Translations under genes and position numbers: made by a program | Notes under the pieces: generated by a model | The model's input: the letters and a program-made list of their open reading frames with translations, nothing else | Told to the model about the DNA's origin: nothing | The model's database searches: none | From: CAVRCA01 sp963719345 | Lineage (GTDB): Bacteria; Pseudomonadota; Alphaproteobacteria; Acetobacterales; Acetobacteraceae | Length of the DNA: 64,000 bases | Direction of reading: 5' to 3' | NCBI GenBank assembly: GCA_963719345.1 | Contig: CAVRCA010000004.1 | Span: forward strand, 248,001 to 312,000 | In this document: positions 46,701-55,947 of the stretch, piece after piece | How positions within the stretch are numbered: the first letter of the stretch is position 1 | How the letters are laid out: the number at the start of each line of letters is the position of its first letter

Positions 46701-47365
46701 GATTTCGGGATACTGGATCGGTGCCGACGCTGGCACACGGCCGAGCAGCCCGGCGCGGGGTCCGGCCGCATAGCGGTCGACCAGCAGCCGGACCAGATTG
46801 GCAAGGTTCTCCTCCGAACCCCCGAGCCAGTACTGCAGGGCAAGGAAATAGGCGCGCATGTCCTGCGCCGCGCCGGGAATGAAGCGCAACAGCTTGGGAA
46901 GCTGCCGCAGCATCTTCATCTGGCCGTGGCCGCTCGATCCGCCGCTCTTGCTGCCGTCCTCGCAGACGCTTCAGCATCGAGATCACGCCTTGCGACTCGC
47001 TGGTCATGCTGACCTTGCCGAGCCGCGTCAGCCGCACCACCTCGCCGGCCGACAAGCGCGCAAACCATCGCGTCGCAGCGTTCACGACGGGCGGTCAGCG
47101 CGGGCAGGACCGCCCGGATGTGATCGTCGAGAAACAGCATCGTCGCGATGACGATGTCGCCGCGCGCGATGTCTGCCTGGCAGGCGGCGAGGGCTGCCGG
47201 ATCGTCGCCCCACTCGTCCGCGGAATGCATCACCAGCTCGAGGCCCGGCAGTTCGCGCCACAGCGCCTGCTGCGCCCGGGCGGCGGCGCTGGACAGGTGA
47301 CTGTCCATCGTCACCATCACGACGCGCACGGGCGTCACGTCAACGGCCGAAATGCGCTTTGGCAT
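43753..47365 (-). CDS. bchH: Magnesium chelatase subunit H (about ten frameshifts)
   Basis: The porphyrin-binding subunit, about 1,200 residues when repaired. ATG 47363-47365 gives MPKRISAVDVTPVRVVMVTM, the family N-terminus, overlapping bchB by 26 bp. Successive blocks in changing frames are GDIVIATMLFLDDHIRAVLP, LLRFIPGAAQDMRAYFLALQ, ARGLRVIPAFASGLDARPAV, NPSEGMIAKRRAGAALISYL, RRAELDALLATDHELPAIIH and QNFVRKHALAFQAAHGGDME. The last frame ends MRHRLADLNPVASAKIANRL and TGA at 43753. Breaks lie near 47070, 46930, 46345, 46105, 45685, 45380, 45320, 44380, 44350 and 44285. Identity is certain; integrity is not. Confidence 0.93.
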
Positions 47366-48875
47366 CGTACAGGGTCTCGAGGGTGATGGTCGTCACGCCG
47401 GTCTCTTGCGCGAACCGCTCCGTGTTGCGGCGAGCCTTGCCGCGCACGAAGAAGGGGATTTTGGCAAGCTCCTTGTCCGCTTCCGGCAGCCAGGAGATCA
47501 TGGCGGTCGCGGTAACCGGAGCGGGTTCGGGTTGGGCGACGCCCAGATGCGAGGGCGCGGCGTCGGCGTGGAACTCGAAATCCTCGCGGAACATCCCGAT
47601 CAGGTGCTCCTCCAGGCCCATCATCAGCGGATGCACCCAGGTGTCGAACAGCACGTTCGCGCCCTCGAACCCCATCTGGGGCGAGTACCGCGCCGGGAAA
47701 TCCTGCACATGCACCGGGGCCGAGATCACCGCACAGGGAACCCCGAGGCGCTTGGCGATGTGCCGCTCCATCTGCGTGCCGAGCACCAGTTCCGGCTGCG
47801 ACGCGGCGATCTGCGCCTCGACCTCGAGGTAGTCGTCGGTGATCAACGCCTCGACCTCGCACGCCTGCGCCGCCGCCCGGACCTCGCGGGCGAATTCACG
47901 GCTGTAGGTTCCGAGGCCAACGACCGTGAACCCCAGCTCCTCGCGCGCGATGCGCGACGCGGCGATGGCGTGCGTCGCGTCGCCGAAGATGAACACGCGC
48001 TTGCCGGTGAGATAGTTTGAGTCGACGGAGCGCGAGTACCAGGGCAGATGGGAGTTTGCCGCGTCGAGCACCGGACCGGCGTCCAGCCCGGCAAGGGCGG
48101 CGACTTCGGTGATGAAGTCGCGCGTCGCGCCGACGCCGATCGGCACCGTCTTGACCGCCGGCTGGCGGAAGCTGCGGCGCAGCCACTCGGCCGTCAAGCC
48201 GCCGATCTCGGGGTACAGCACCACGTTGAAATCCGCCTCGCCGAGGCGCGCCAGATCGGCGGGCGTGGCGCCCAGCGGCGCGGTGACGTTCACGTCGACT
48301 CCGAGCCGGGCGAGCAGGCCGGTGATTTCGCGCACGTCATCGCGATGGCGGAAGCCCAGGGCCGACGGCCCAAGCAGGTTGCACCGCGGGCGCGCGCCGA
48401 TCGGTGGCCGACTGGTTCCCGGCGCGGGCACACGCGGCCCGGCGCAAGTCCGCACGAGCTGGTAGAAGGTCTCCGCCGCGCCCCAGCTTTCCTTGCGCTG
48501 GTAGGCTGGCAGCTCGAGCGCGACGACGGGAATCGGCAGCCCGAGCGCGCGGGCGAGGCCGCCGGGATCGTCCTGGATCAGCTCCGCAGTGCAGGACGCG
48601 CCGACCAGCATCGCCTGCGGCCGGAACCGGTCGTAGGCCTCGCGAGCGGCGGTCTTGAACAGCTCGGCCGTGTCGCCGCCGAGATCGCGCGCCTGAAAAG
48701 TGGTGTAGGTGACCGGCGGGCGCTTCGGCAGCCGCTCGATCATGGTGAACAGCAGGTCCGCGTAGGTGTCGCCCTGTGGCGCATGCAAGACGTAGTGCAC
48801 GCCCTCCATGGCAGTGGCGACACGCATCGCCCCGACATGCGGTGGCCCCTCATACGTCCAGACCGTCAGCTGCAT
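47340..48875 (-). CDS. bchB: Light-independent protochlorophyllide reductase subunit B
   Basis: A 511-residue intact NifK-like subunit. MQLTVWTYEGPPHVGAMRVA is the family N-terminus and includes the Asp/Cys cluster-ligand region; MLVGASCTAELIQDDPGGLA and RVFIFGDATHAIAASRIARE are conserved. The C-terminal EDFEFHADAAPS linker precedes the small PCP-red domain ending FAQETGVTTITLETLYDAKA. It stands out as fully open between two damaged genes. Starts 1 bp after bchN. Confidence 0.97.
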   Translation of the reverse strand: MQLTVWTYEGPPHVGAMRVATAMEGVHYVLHAPQGDTYADLLFTMIERLPKRPPVTYTTFQARDLGGDTAELFKTAAREAYDRFRPQAMLVGASCTAELIQDDPGGLARALGLPIPVVALELPAYQRKESWGAAETFYQLVRTCAGPRVPAPGTSRPPIGARPRCNLLGPSALGFRHRDDVREITGLLARLGVDVNVTAPLGATPADLARLGEADFNVVLYPEIGGLTAEWLRRSFRQPAVKTVPIGVGATRDFITEVAALAGLDAGPVLDAANSHLPWYSRSVDSNYLTGKRVFIFGDATHAIAASRIAREELGFTVVGLGTYSREFAREVRAAAQACEVEALITDDYLEVEAQIAASQPELVLGTQMERHIAKRLGVPCAVISAPVHVQDFPARYSPQMGFEGANVLFDTWVHPLMMGLEEHLIGMFREDFEFHADAAPSHLGVAQPEPAPVTATAMISWLPEADKELAKIPFFVRGKARRNTERFAQETGVTTITLETLYDAKAHFGR

Positions 48876-48876
48876 C

Positions 48877-50151
48877 TCAAACCGCCAGCCGCGCGCGGCG
48901 CACGAAGGGCCGCGCGAACAGCTCGGCCAGGTCGCCCGCCTGGTCGTAACCCTGGATCGGCGTGAACAGCAGCTCGATCGACCACTTGGTCGTCATGCCC
49001 TCGGCTTCGAGCGGGTTCGCAAGACCAAGGCCACACACCACGAGATCGGGCCACGCGGCGCGGCAACGGTCGATCTGGTTCTCGACGTGCTGCCCCTCGC
49101 TCAACATGGTCGGCGGCAGCAGGTCGAGTTCGTCGGCCAGGTGCTGGCGATGGAGATAGGGCGTGCCGACCTCAACGAGCTGCATTGCAAGCTCACGGGC
49201 AAGGAAGCGGGCGAGCGGCACCTCGAGCTGCGAATCGGGGAAGAAAAAAACCCGCTTGCCAGCCAGCATTGCGCGGTGCCGGGCCACCGCCCGCCGTGAC
49301 CGCTCATGAGCCGACGCCGTCACCCGCTCGAAATGCGCGGGTGCGACATTCCATGCACTTGCCGCGGCGCGCAGCCAAAGCGTCGTGCCCTCAGCGCCGA
49401 GCGGAAACGGTGCCGCGATGCGCCGCGCGCCACGTTTCTCGAGCGCGCGGGCCGTCTCGGCGAGAAACGGTTGCGCGAGCAGCATGCGCGTGGCCGGGCC
49501 GACCGGCGGCAGCGCTGTCGCCGCACGGGGCGGCAGGAAATGCACCGGACCGACACCGAGCTGCTCGAACACGCGCCGCATCTGGTCCTCGACGACCTCG
49601 GCGAGCGCGCCGACTACCAGCAGCGAAGGTTCTCCCGTTGCGTCACCGGGCAGGATCGGCACCAGCGCCGCGAGGCAGGCATCCTCACCCTGCGTGAAAG
49701 TCGTCTCGATGCCGCTGCCCGAATAGTTCAGCACGCGGACACTCGGCGAATGTTTTTGCGTCAGGCGAGCTGCGGCGCGCGACAGGTCGAGCTTGATGAC
49801 CTCGGAGGGGCAAGAGCCGACGAGGAACAACAGCTTGATGTCGGGGCGGCGCACGATCAGCCGCTCCACCACCCGATCGAGCTCTTCGTTCGCGTCGGCA
49901 AGCCCGGCGAGATCGCGTTCCTCGATGATCGCGGTGGCGAAGCGCGGTTCGGCGAATATCATGACCCCGGCCGCGGACTGGATCAGATGCGCGCAGGTGC
50001 GGGAGCCGACAACCAGGAAGAACGCATCCTGGATCTTGCGGTGCAGCCAAATGATCCCGGTCAGACCGCAGAAGACTTCGCGTTGACCCCGTTCCCGCAG
50101 TACGGGGCCGCCGGCGCAGGATCTGGAAACGGCGACGTCGAGCGTATTCAT
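48877..50151 (-). CDS. bchN: Light-independent protochlorophyllide reductase subunit N
   Basis: A 424-residue NifD-like subunit from ATG 50149-50151, a normal family length. VLRERGQREVFCGLTGIIWL and FFLVVGSRTCAHLIQSAAGV contain cluster cysteines; LFLVGSCPSEVIKLDLSRAA holds the third. The open frame continues without a stop upstream into bchF, so as written the two form one frame; see the bchF entry. It precedes bchB by 1 bp. Confidence 0.95.
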   Translation of the reverse strand: MNTLDVAVSRSCAGGPVLRERGQREVFCGLTGIIWLHRKIQDAFFLVVGSRTCAHLIQSAAGVMIFAEPRFATAIIEERDLAGLADANEELDRVVERLIVRRPDIKLLFLVGSCPSEVIKLDLSRAAARLTQKHSPSVRVLNYSGSGIETTFTQGEDACLAALVPILPGDATGEPSLLVVGALAEVVEDQMRRVFEQLGVGPVHFLPPRAATALPPVGPATRMLLAQPFLAETARALEKRGARRIAAPFPLGAEGTTLWLRAAASAWNVAPAHFERVTASAHERSRRAVARHRAMLAGKRVFFFPDSQLEVPLARFLARELAMQLVEVGTPYLHRQHLADELDLLPPTMLSEGQHVENQIDRCRAAWPDLVVCGLGLANPLEAEGMTTKWSIELLFTPIQGYDQAGDLAELFARPFVRRARLAV

Positions 50152-50658
50152 CGCGACGATCCGAACGCACCGGCGGGAGCGCTGCGGACGCGGCTGCCGC
50201 TCACGGCTCGCGGCCCGCAGCTTGAGCGCGAACTGCGCGGCATTGATCACATATGCGGCGTAGGCGGCCAACGCGACGAGCATCAGCTGCGGCGTGTCCA
50301 GCGACCCGGCCAGCAGCAAGGCGACGTAGGCCGTGTGCAGTACCAGGACCAGGATGCTCACCACGTCCTCCCAGAAGAACGCCGGGGCGAACAGGTAGCG
50401 GCCGAATATCTCGCGTTCCCAAACCGAGCCCGTGATCATGATGGTGTAGAGCACGAGCGTCTTGACCAGCACCGAGAAGATCGCCGGGGCGGCCCCCTCG
50501 CCGGTGAGCATGTAGCGGAGCACGAGGCTCAGGCTCACCAGGAACACGATGAACTGCACCGGCGCGAGCACGCCCTGCACCACGGTCCACGGCGAGGCAT
50601 CGCGCCGGCGCCGTTCCTCAGCGGTATAGAGTTGCCGTGACGCTGCCGACGGACGCAC
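50148..50658 (-). CDS. bchF: 3-vinyl bacteriochlorophyllide hydratase (in frame with bchN as written)
   Basis: A small four-span membrane protein that hydrates the 3-vinyl group. LYTAEERRRRDASPWTVVQG is the family N-terminus, followed by GVLAPVQFIVFLVSLSLVLR, ITGSVWEREIFGRYLFAPAF and FFWEDVVSILVLVLHTAYVA. I place the start near GTG 50656-50658. The deposited frame runs straight into bchN; a single indel near the C-terminus would instead end BchF at TGA 50148-50150, overlapping the bchN ATG like most pairs here. A perfect PpsR site lies 85 bp upstream. Confidence 0.85.
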
Positions 50659-50742
50659 GGTCGTGCGTCGGTCCGAGCGGCCGGACGTTGTGTGCCAAGG
50701 GCAACAGTCGCACGCATTCGTCAGCTGGCGGATAAAGTCAAT

Positions 50743-50760
50743 TGTAAACACGGATTGACA
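50743..50760. promoter_or_regulatory. PpsR/CrtJ consensus site before bchF
   Basis: TGTAA-ACACGGAT-TGACA fits the full consensus. It is in the divergent region between bchF and ppaA/aerR, and would control the bchFNBHLM-lhaA-puh-acsF-hemA operon. Confidence 0.85.
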
Positions 50761-50917
50761 CCTCCCGACCTGATCTGTTCGCCTGCACACAGATCCGGCT
50801 GGCGCTCACGGGGGAACGCGCTGGACGGGGACCGCACCAATCCCGAATGGGACCGCGATGGCTTCTCATGTCCCTCCCCCGATGCCTTGAGGAAGGCTAG
50901 AGCCCCGCCGAGATGTG

Positions 50918-50951
50918 TGTCAAGCAGACTGGACGTAAGGAAGTCTTGACA
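50918..50951. promoter_or_regulatory. Two overlapping near-PpsR motifs and a TTGACA box before ppaA/aerR
   Basis: TGTCA-AGCAGACT-GGACG (50918-50935) and CGTAA-GGAAGTCT-TGACA (50934-50951) each differ from TGT-N12-ACA in one base. The second ends with TTGACA, a good -35 hexamer for the plus-strand regulator operon, 43 bp before its ATG. No clear -10 hexamer. Confidence 0.4.
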
Positions 50952-50993
50952 GACGGGCGCTAGCCGGACTGCAGTGAAGGGAGAGGAGACCCG

Positions 50994-51872
50994 ATGACCT
51001 CATCCGCTCAGCATGTCCTGACCGTTGGGAGCTGGACCGAGCCGCACCCTCGGATGCCTGCGGGACCGCCGCTAGCGTTGGCGGAGACCGGTCCCGGCCC
51101 GCTCCAACTCGCCGATCGTCACGCGATCGAGCTGACGGTCGAGCTGGACGTCATACCGCGGCTGCTGCAGGGGTTGGGCCGTCGAGTGAACCGAGGGTCG
51201 AGGCAGGAGGTGGCCGCCTCGATCGTCGAGCAGTTCGCGCGATTCGTCCTGACCTGTGACGCTGTTGCTGCCACCTCCTTCGTGGAGCGAGTGAATGGCA
51301 AGGTCGGCGTCGAGAACCTGCTTCTGAACCTGCTCGCCCCGGCGGCCAGGCACCTGGGCGACCTCTGGACGGAGGACCTCTGCGACTTCACCGAAGTGAC
51401 AGTCGGCCTCGGTCGCCTGCAGCAGCTGTTGCGCGCCCTCAGTCCGTCGTTCCTGACCGCAGCCAACCCGCCCCCGGCGGCGAGGCGGGTGCTGCTGCTC
51501 GCCTTCGCCGAGGAGCAGCACACGTTCGGGCTCTCGATGGTCGCCGACTTTTTCCTCCGGGCGGGCTGGAATGTCCGGAGCGATACCGCTTCCTCGCCGG
51601 GTATGCCGGCCCGGCTGGTACGGAGCGAGTGGTTCGAGGTAATCGGGTTTTCGGTCGGCTCGGAAGCCCGGCTCGACGCGCTCGCCACGGCGATCCGGCA
51701 GGTGCGTCGCGCCTCCCGCAATCCGGCAATCGGCATCCTGGTCGGGGGCGCCATTTTCCACGATAATCCGAGTCTCGTGTCGCGGATTGGCGCGGACGGC
51801 ACGGCTGTCGACGGTCGGAGCGCGGTGGCCCAGGCGCAAAACCTGGCAACCCGCCAACTGGTACACGGCTGA
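50994..51872 (+). CDS. ppaA: PpaA/AerR-type cobalamin-binding antirepressor
   Basis: A 292-residue regulator adjacent to ppsR, as in Rhodobacter aerR-crtJ and ppaA-ppsR. An N-terminal helical part leads to a B12-binding-like (SCHIC) fold at about 160-285 with VLLLAFAEEQHTFGLSMVAD, where the His-x-Phe-Gly replaces the usual DxHxxG, then EVIGFSVGSEARLDALA and ILVGGAIFHDN. AerR binds hydroxocobalamin and weakens CrtJ binding in the light; the same role is inferred here. A GGAG lies 8 bp before the ATG. Confidence 0.85.
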   Translation: MTSSAQHVLTVGSWTEPHPRMPAGPPLALAETGPGPLQLADRHAIELTVELDVIPRLLQGLGRRVNRGSRQEVAASIVEQFARFVLTCDAVAATSFVERVNGKVGVENLLLNLLAPAARHLGDLWTEDLCDFTEVTVGLGRLQQLLRALSPSFLTAANPPPAARRVLLLAFAEEQHTFGLSMVADFFLRAGWNVRSDTASSPGMPARLVRSEWFEVIGFSVGSEARLDALATAIRQVRRASRNPAIGILVGGAIFHDNPSLVSRIGADGTAVDGRSAVAQAQNLATRQLVHG

Positions 51873-51918
51873 GGCCCAACAAGAACGTTCAGGGGAGCAT
51901 TGTGTTGTAGGAATCAAA

Positions 51919-53370
51919 GTGCCTTTGAAGGCTTTCATCTCACCCAAGAAATCCCTGGGCAATCTCGACGCGGAAACGGCTGCGACATTGATCGCCGCGG
52001 CGAGCGACATCGCCCTGGTGATCGAGGGTGGCGTCATCCGGGATGTCGCGTTCCACAGCGAAGGATTGGCGCACGATCTGCCCGACCATACGAAGTGGGT
52101 GGGCAAGACATGGGCCGAGATCGTTACGGTCGAGAGTCGGCCCAAGGTGGAGGCATTGCTGCGCGGGTCCAACGAGAAGGCGACCCAGCGCTGGCGTCAT
52201 CTCAACCACCCCGTCGGGCACGGCCCGGACCTTCCGATCCTGTACTCCGCGGTCAAGGTCGGCCAGGAAGGGCGCGTGGTCGCGTTTGGTCGCGACTTGC
52301 GGCCAATCTCCGACCTGCAGCGGCGCCTAGTCGATGCGCAGCAGTCGCTGGAGCGGGACTACTCGCGGCTGCGCCATGTCGAGCTGCGCTATCGCCTGCT
52401 GTTCCAGATGTCCTCCGAAGCGGTGCTGATCCTTGACGCGGCCACGTTGAAGATCATGGAAGCCAATCCGGCGGCTTACCAGCTGCTCGAAGAGACGGGA
52501 AGACGACTGCTCGGCCGCGTCCTGCCGATGGTGTTCGACGTGCAAAGTCGTCCGATGGTGCAATCATTGCTGACGGCACTTCGCACCACCGGGCGGGCGA
52601 ACGACACCAACGCCCGACTGGGCCAGACCGCAAGCGGCAGCGCGGGGAAGGAGGGCGTTGAGTTGGCGATCTCCGCATCCCTCTTCCGCGAGGAAGGGGC
52701 GGCCATGATCCTGGTGCGGTTGGTTCCCTCTCAGCCCGAGACTGCCGGCACGGTGCTGTCCGATCCGCGATCGAAATTGCTCAAGCTCGTGGAAAGCGCT
52801 CCGGATGGGTGCGTGGTCGTCGACACCGAGGGGCTGATCATCGCCGCCAATGCCGCCTTTCGCGACCTCGTCCAAGTGGCAACGGAGGAGCAGGTACGGG
52901 GCGAGCCATTGGAGCGCTGGCTGGGCCATCCCGGGGTCGATGTCGACGTGCTCATCGCCAACCTGCGCCAGCACGGCTCGGTCCGGCTGTTCGCCTCCGT
53001 CCTGCGGGGCGAGGCAGGCGATCAGGCCAACGTCGAGGTTTCGGCGGTCGCGCTCCAGAACGGCGGCCGGCCCTGTTACGGCCTCGCGATCCGCAACGTG
53101 GGCCGACGCCTGGGCGGCGACAATCCGCTGACCCGCGAGTTGCCCCGCTCGGCCGATCACCTGACGGAGCTGATCGGCCGGGTGGCGCTCAAGGATCTGG
53201 TGCGGGAGGCGACCGATGTGATCGAGCGACTCTGCATCGAGACCGCGCTCAAGATGACCGATGACAATCGCGCGTCCGCTGCGGGGATGCTGGGACTGAG
53301 CCGTCAGAGCTTCTACGCCAAGCTTCGCCGCCACGGGCTGGGCAACCTGGCCGCCGAGAGCGGCGACTAG
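51919..53370 (+). CDS. ppsR1: PpsR/CrtJ photosystem repressor, copy 1
   Basis: About 483 residues from GTG 51919. Domains in order: N-terminal PAS-like (about 15-130), a helical Q-linker (LQRRLVDAQQSLERDYSRLR), PAS (about 165-270), PAS (about 285-395) and a Fis-type helix-turn-helix (AGMLGLSRQSFYAKLRRHGL). A Cys just before the HTH (VIERLCIETALKM) aligns with the redox-active Cys of CrtJ/PpsR. It would bind the TGT-N12-ACA sites found through the PGC. The start is uncertain because the frame is open back into ppaA. Confidence 0.92.
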   Translation: MPLKAFISPKKSLGNLDAETAATLIAAASDIALVIEGGVIRDVAFHSEGLAHDLPDHTKWVGKTWAEIVTVESRPKVEALLRGSNEKATQRWRHLNHPVGHGPDLPILYSAVKVGQEGRVVAFGRDLRPISDLQRRLVDAQQSLERDYSRLRHVELRYRLLFQMSSEAVLILDAATLKIMEANPAAYQLLEETGRRLLGRVLPMVFDVQSRPMVQSLLTALRTTGRANDTNARLGQTASGSAGKEGVELAISASLFREEGAAMILVRLVPSQPETAGTVLSDPRSKLLKLVESAPDGCVVVDTEGLIIAANAAFRDLVQVATEEQVRGEPLERWLGHPGVDVDVLIANLRQHGSVRLFASVLRGEAGDQANVEVSAVALQNGGRPCYGLAIRNVGRRLGGDNPLTRELPRSADHLTELIGRVALKDLVREATDVIERLCIETALKMTDDNRASAAGMLGLSRQSFYAKLRRHGLGNLAAESGD

Positions 53371-53381
53371 GCGCCCCGTCG

Positions 53382-54272
53382 ATGGTACGCCCGACCCTGT
53401 CCGCCTGCCTCGAACTCCTCAAGCCGATCACCTGGTTCGCGCCGATGTGGGCGTTCGGCTGCGGCGTGGTCTCCGCCGGCCTGCCGGTTCGCGATCGCTG
53501 GCCGCTCATCGTGGTGGGTGTCGTGTTGGCCGGCCCGCTGGTCTGCGGGACCAGCCAGGCTGTCAATGACTGGTACGATCGCGCAGTCGATGCGATCAAC
53601 GAACCGGATCGCCCGATCCCGTCCGGACGCATCCCCGGCCGATGGGGTCTCGCCATCGCCGTATTGTGGACGACGGTGTCGCTGGCGGTCGCCGTCCTGC
53701 TCTGGCCATGGGGCTTCGGCGCAACGCTGGTTGGCATGGCATTGGCCTGGGCGTACAGCGCCCCACCGCTGCGGCTGAAGCGCAACGGCTGGTGGGGCAA
53801 CACGGCGGTCGCGGTGTGCTACGAGGGATTGCCCTGGTTCACTGGGGCCGCCGTGATGGCTGCCGCGCGACCGGATGCGGGTGTCCTTATGGTCGCAGGA
53901 CTGTACAGCCTGGGTGCGCACGGCATCATGACCTTGAACGACTTCAAGTCGATCGAGGGCGATCGCGCAACCGGGATCGGGTCGCTTCCGGTGCGGCTCG
54001 GGGCGACACGCGCGGCACGGCTTGCCTGCGTTGCGATGGCGCTGCCGCAGGTGGCGGTCATCGCGCTTCTGCTGCTCTGGGATCGTCCGTTCCACGCCGC
54101 CGGAGTCGCGTTGCTGCTGGCGGTGCAAGCGGTGCTCATGCGGCGGCTGCTGCAAAGCCCACGTGCGCGTGCGCCCTGGTACAACGCGACCGGAACAAGT
54201 CTTTACGTCATGGGGATGCTGGTCAGCGCCTTTGCGCTGCAGCCGGCGGTCGCGGCGATGGGCAAAGGATAG
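53382..54272 (+). CDS. bchG: Bacteriochlorophyll synthase (geranylgeranyl transferase)
   Basis: A 296-residue UbiA-family membrane prenyltransferase that attaches the geranylgeranyl tail to bacteriochlorophyllide. The first Asp-rich motif is VNDWYDRAVDAINEPDRPIP, followed by NGWWGNTAVAVCYEGLPWFT and the second motif LNDFKSIEGDRATGIGSLPV. About eight membrane helices. 11 bp after ppsR1. No pucC-like bch2 gene lies between bchG and bchP, unlike in Rhodobacter. Confidence 0.96.
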   Translation: MVRPTLSACLELLKPITWFAPMWAFGCGVVSAGLPVRDRWPLIVVGVVLAGPLVCGTSQAVNDWYDRAVDAINEPDRPIPSGRIPGRWGLAIAVLWTTVSLAVAVLLWPWGFGATLVGMALAWAYSAPPLRLKRNGWWGNTAVAVCYEGLPWFTGAAVMAAARPDAGVLMVAGLYSLGAHGIMTLNDFKSIEGDRATGIGSLPVRLGATRAARLACVAMALPQVAVIALLLLWDRPFHAAGVALLLAVQAVLMRRLLQSPRARAPWYNATGTSLYVMGMLVSAFALQPAVAAMGKG

Positions 54273-54276
54273 GGCT

Positions 54277-55468
54277 ATGAAGTCACATCGAGACGTTCGA
54301 CGTGGTCGTGGTCGGCGGCGGCCCGGCGGGCGCGACCGCCGCGGAGGTGCTGGCCCGGCACGGACGATCGGTGCTCCTGCTCGACCGGCCGGGCCGGATC
54401 AAGCCGTGCGGCGGCGCGATCCCACCGCGCCTGATCGCCGATTTCGCCATTCCCGACGGCTTGCTGGTCGCCCGCGCTAGGTCGGCCCGGATGATCTCGC
54501 CCTCCGACCGCGAAGTGGACATGCCGATCGAGAACGGGTTCGTCGGCATGGTGGATCGTGAGGTATTCGACGAGTGGCTGCGCGAGCGCGCCCGTGCGGC
54601 CGGCGCGCTCCGCCGAGACGGCAGCTTCGCCGACCTCACGCGCGATGAGGACGGAACGGCGGTGGTCGGCTACCGCGGCAAGCACGCGGGCAGGAGCGAT
54701 GCGCTCGAACGGGTGCGCGCCCGCGCCGTGATCGGCGCCGACGGGGCGAAATCCGCGGTCGGGCGGCAGTGCGTCAAGGGAGCGGACCGCATCCCGTTCG
54801 TCTTCGCCTACCACGAGATCATCCGATCACCGCAGAGCGGCTTCGATGGCGAGCGATGCGACGTCTATTATCGCGGCGTGCTTTCCCCCGACTTCTACAG
54901 CTGGATTTTCCCGCACGGCGAAACGGCGAGCGTGGGAACGGGAACCGCGCGCAAGGGTTTCTCGCTGCGTGGCGCGGTCGGTCGGCTGCGCGCCGAGGCG
55001 GGGCTGGCCGGCGTCGAGACGATCCGACGGGAGGGGGCGCCCATTCCGCTCCGTCCGCTGCGTCGCTGGGACAACGGCCGCGACGTGGTGCTCGCCGGCG
55101 ATGCGGCCGGGGTTGTCGCGCCGGCGTCCGGCGAGGGGATCTATTACGCCATGGAGGGAGGCCGGCTGGCCGCGGAGGCTGTCCACGCATTCTGTGAGAC
55201 CGGCGATGCGCGCGCACTACGCACTGCGCGTCGGCGGTTCATGAGGGCGCACGGGCGGGTGTTCCTGATCCTTGGCCTGATGCAGCGCTTCTGGTACTCA
55301 AGCGACAAGCGTCGCGAGCGCTTCGTCAGCATCTGCAAGGACCGCGATGTGCAGAAGCTTACCTGGGATGCCTATATGAACAAGCGGCTTGTGCGCTCCA
55401 AGCCGCTTGCGCACATAAAGATCTTCTTCAAGGACATGGCGCATCTGCTAGGCCTTGCGCGGGCGTGA
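54277..55468 (+). CDS. bchP: Geranylgeranyl bacteriochlorophyll reductase (frameshift at start)
   Basis: An FAD-dependent reductase that converts the geranylgeranyl tail to phytyl. The dinucleotide motif VVVVGGGPAGATAAEVLARH is at the very start; VLAGDAAGVVAPASGEGIYY is the second FAD motif. As written only the frame from GTG 54302 is open. Removing one A from ATGAAGTCAC at 54277 gives M-S-H-I-E-T-F-D and then the FAD motif, the normal N-terminus. The end overlaps tspO (GTGA). Confidence 0.94.
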
Positions 55469-55941
55469 CCGCGACAATCGTCGTCGCTGCCGTTGCCGCC
55501 CTCGCCGTCGCGTTCACTGGCGGCCTGCTGACCAAGATAGGACCGTGGTATCGCGGTTTGCGCAAGCCATCCTGGCAACCGCCCGACTGGCTGTTCGGCC
55601 CGGCATGGACACTCATCTTTGCGCTTACCGCCTGGGCCGGCGTGCTCGCCTGGCAGAACGCTGCAAGCCGTGCAACACGAACGGAGATCATCGCGCTGTT
55701 CGCGGTCAACGGCGTTCTGAACGTCGCCTGGAGCTGGCTGTTCTTCACCCTGCGCCGGCCGGACTGGGCCTTGGCGGAAGTGGCGCTGTTGTGGTTGTCC
55801 ATTCTCGCGCTGATCGTTGGGCTCGCCCCCATTTCGCCGGGCGCTGCGTGGTTCCTGGCGCCCTACCTGCTCTGGGTGTCGTTCGCGTCGTACTTGAACC
55901 TCACCATCGTGCGGCTCAATCGCCCGTTCCGAGCGTCGTAG
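55465..55941 (+). CDS. tspO: TspO/MBR-family tryptophan-rich sensory protein (CrtK)
   Basis: A 158-residue five-helix membrane protein. WYRGLRKPSWQPPDWLFGPA and WTLIFALTAWAGVLAW are the conserved first loop and helix, and VLNVAWSWLFFTLRRPDWAL carries the W-x-x-x-F-F motif. TspO binds porphyrins and affects PpsR/AppA-linked control in Rhodobacter. GTG start overlaps the bchP stop. Confidence 0.93.
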   Translation: MTATIVVAAVAALAVAFTGGLLTKIGPWYRGLRKPSWQPPDWLFGPAWTLIFALTAWAGVLAWQNAASRATRTEIIALFAVNGVLNVAWSWLFFTLRRPDWALAEVALLWLSILALIVGLAPISPGAAWFLAPYLLWVSFASYLNLTIVRLNRPFRAS

Positions 55942-55947
55942 GCAGTC

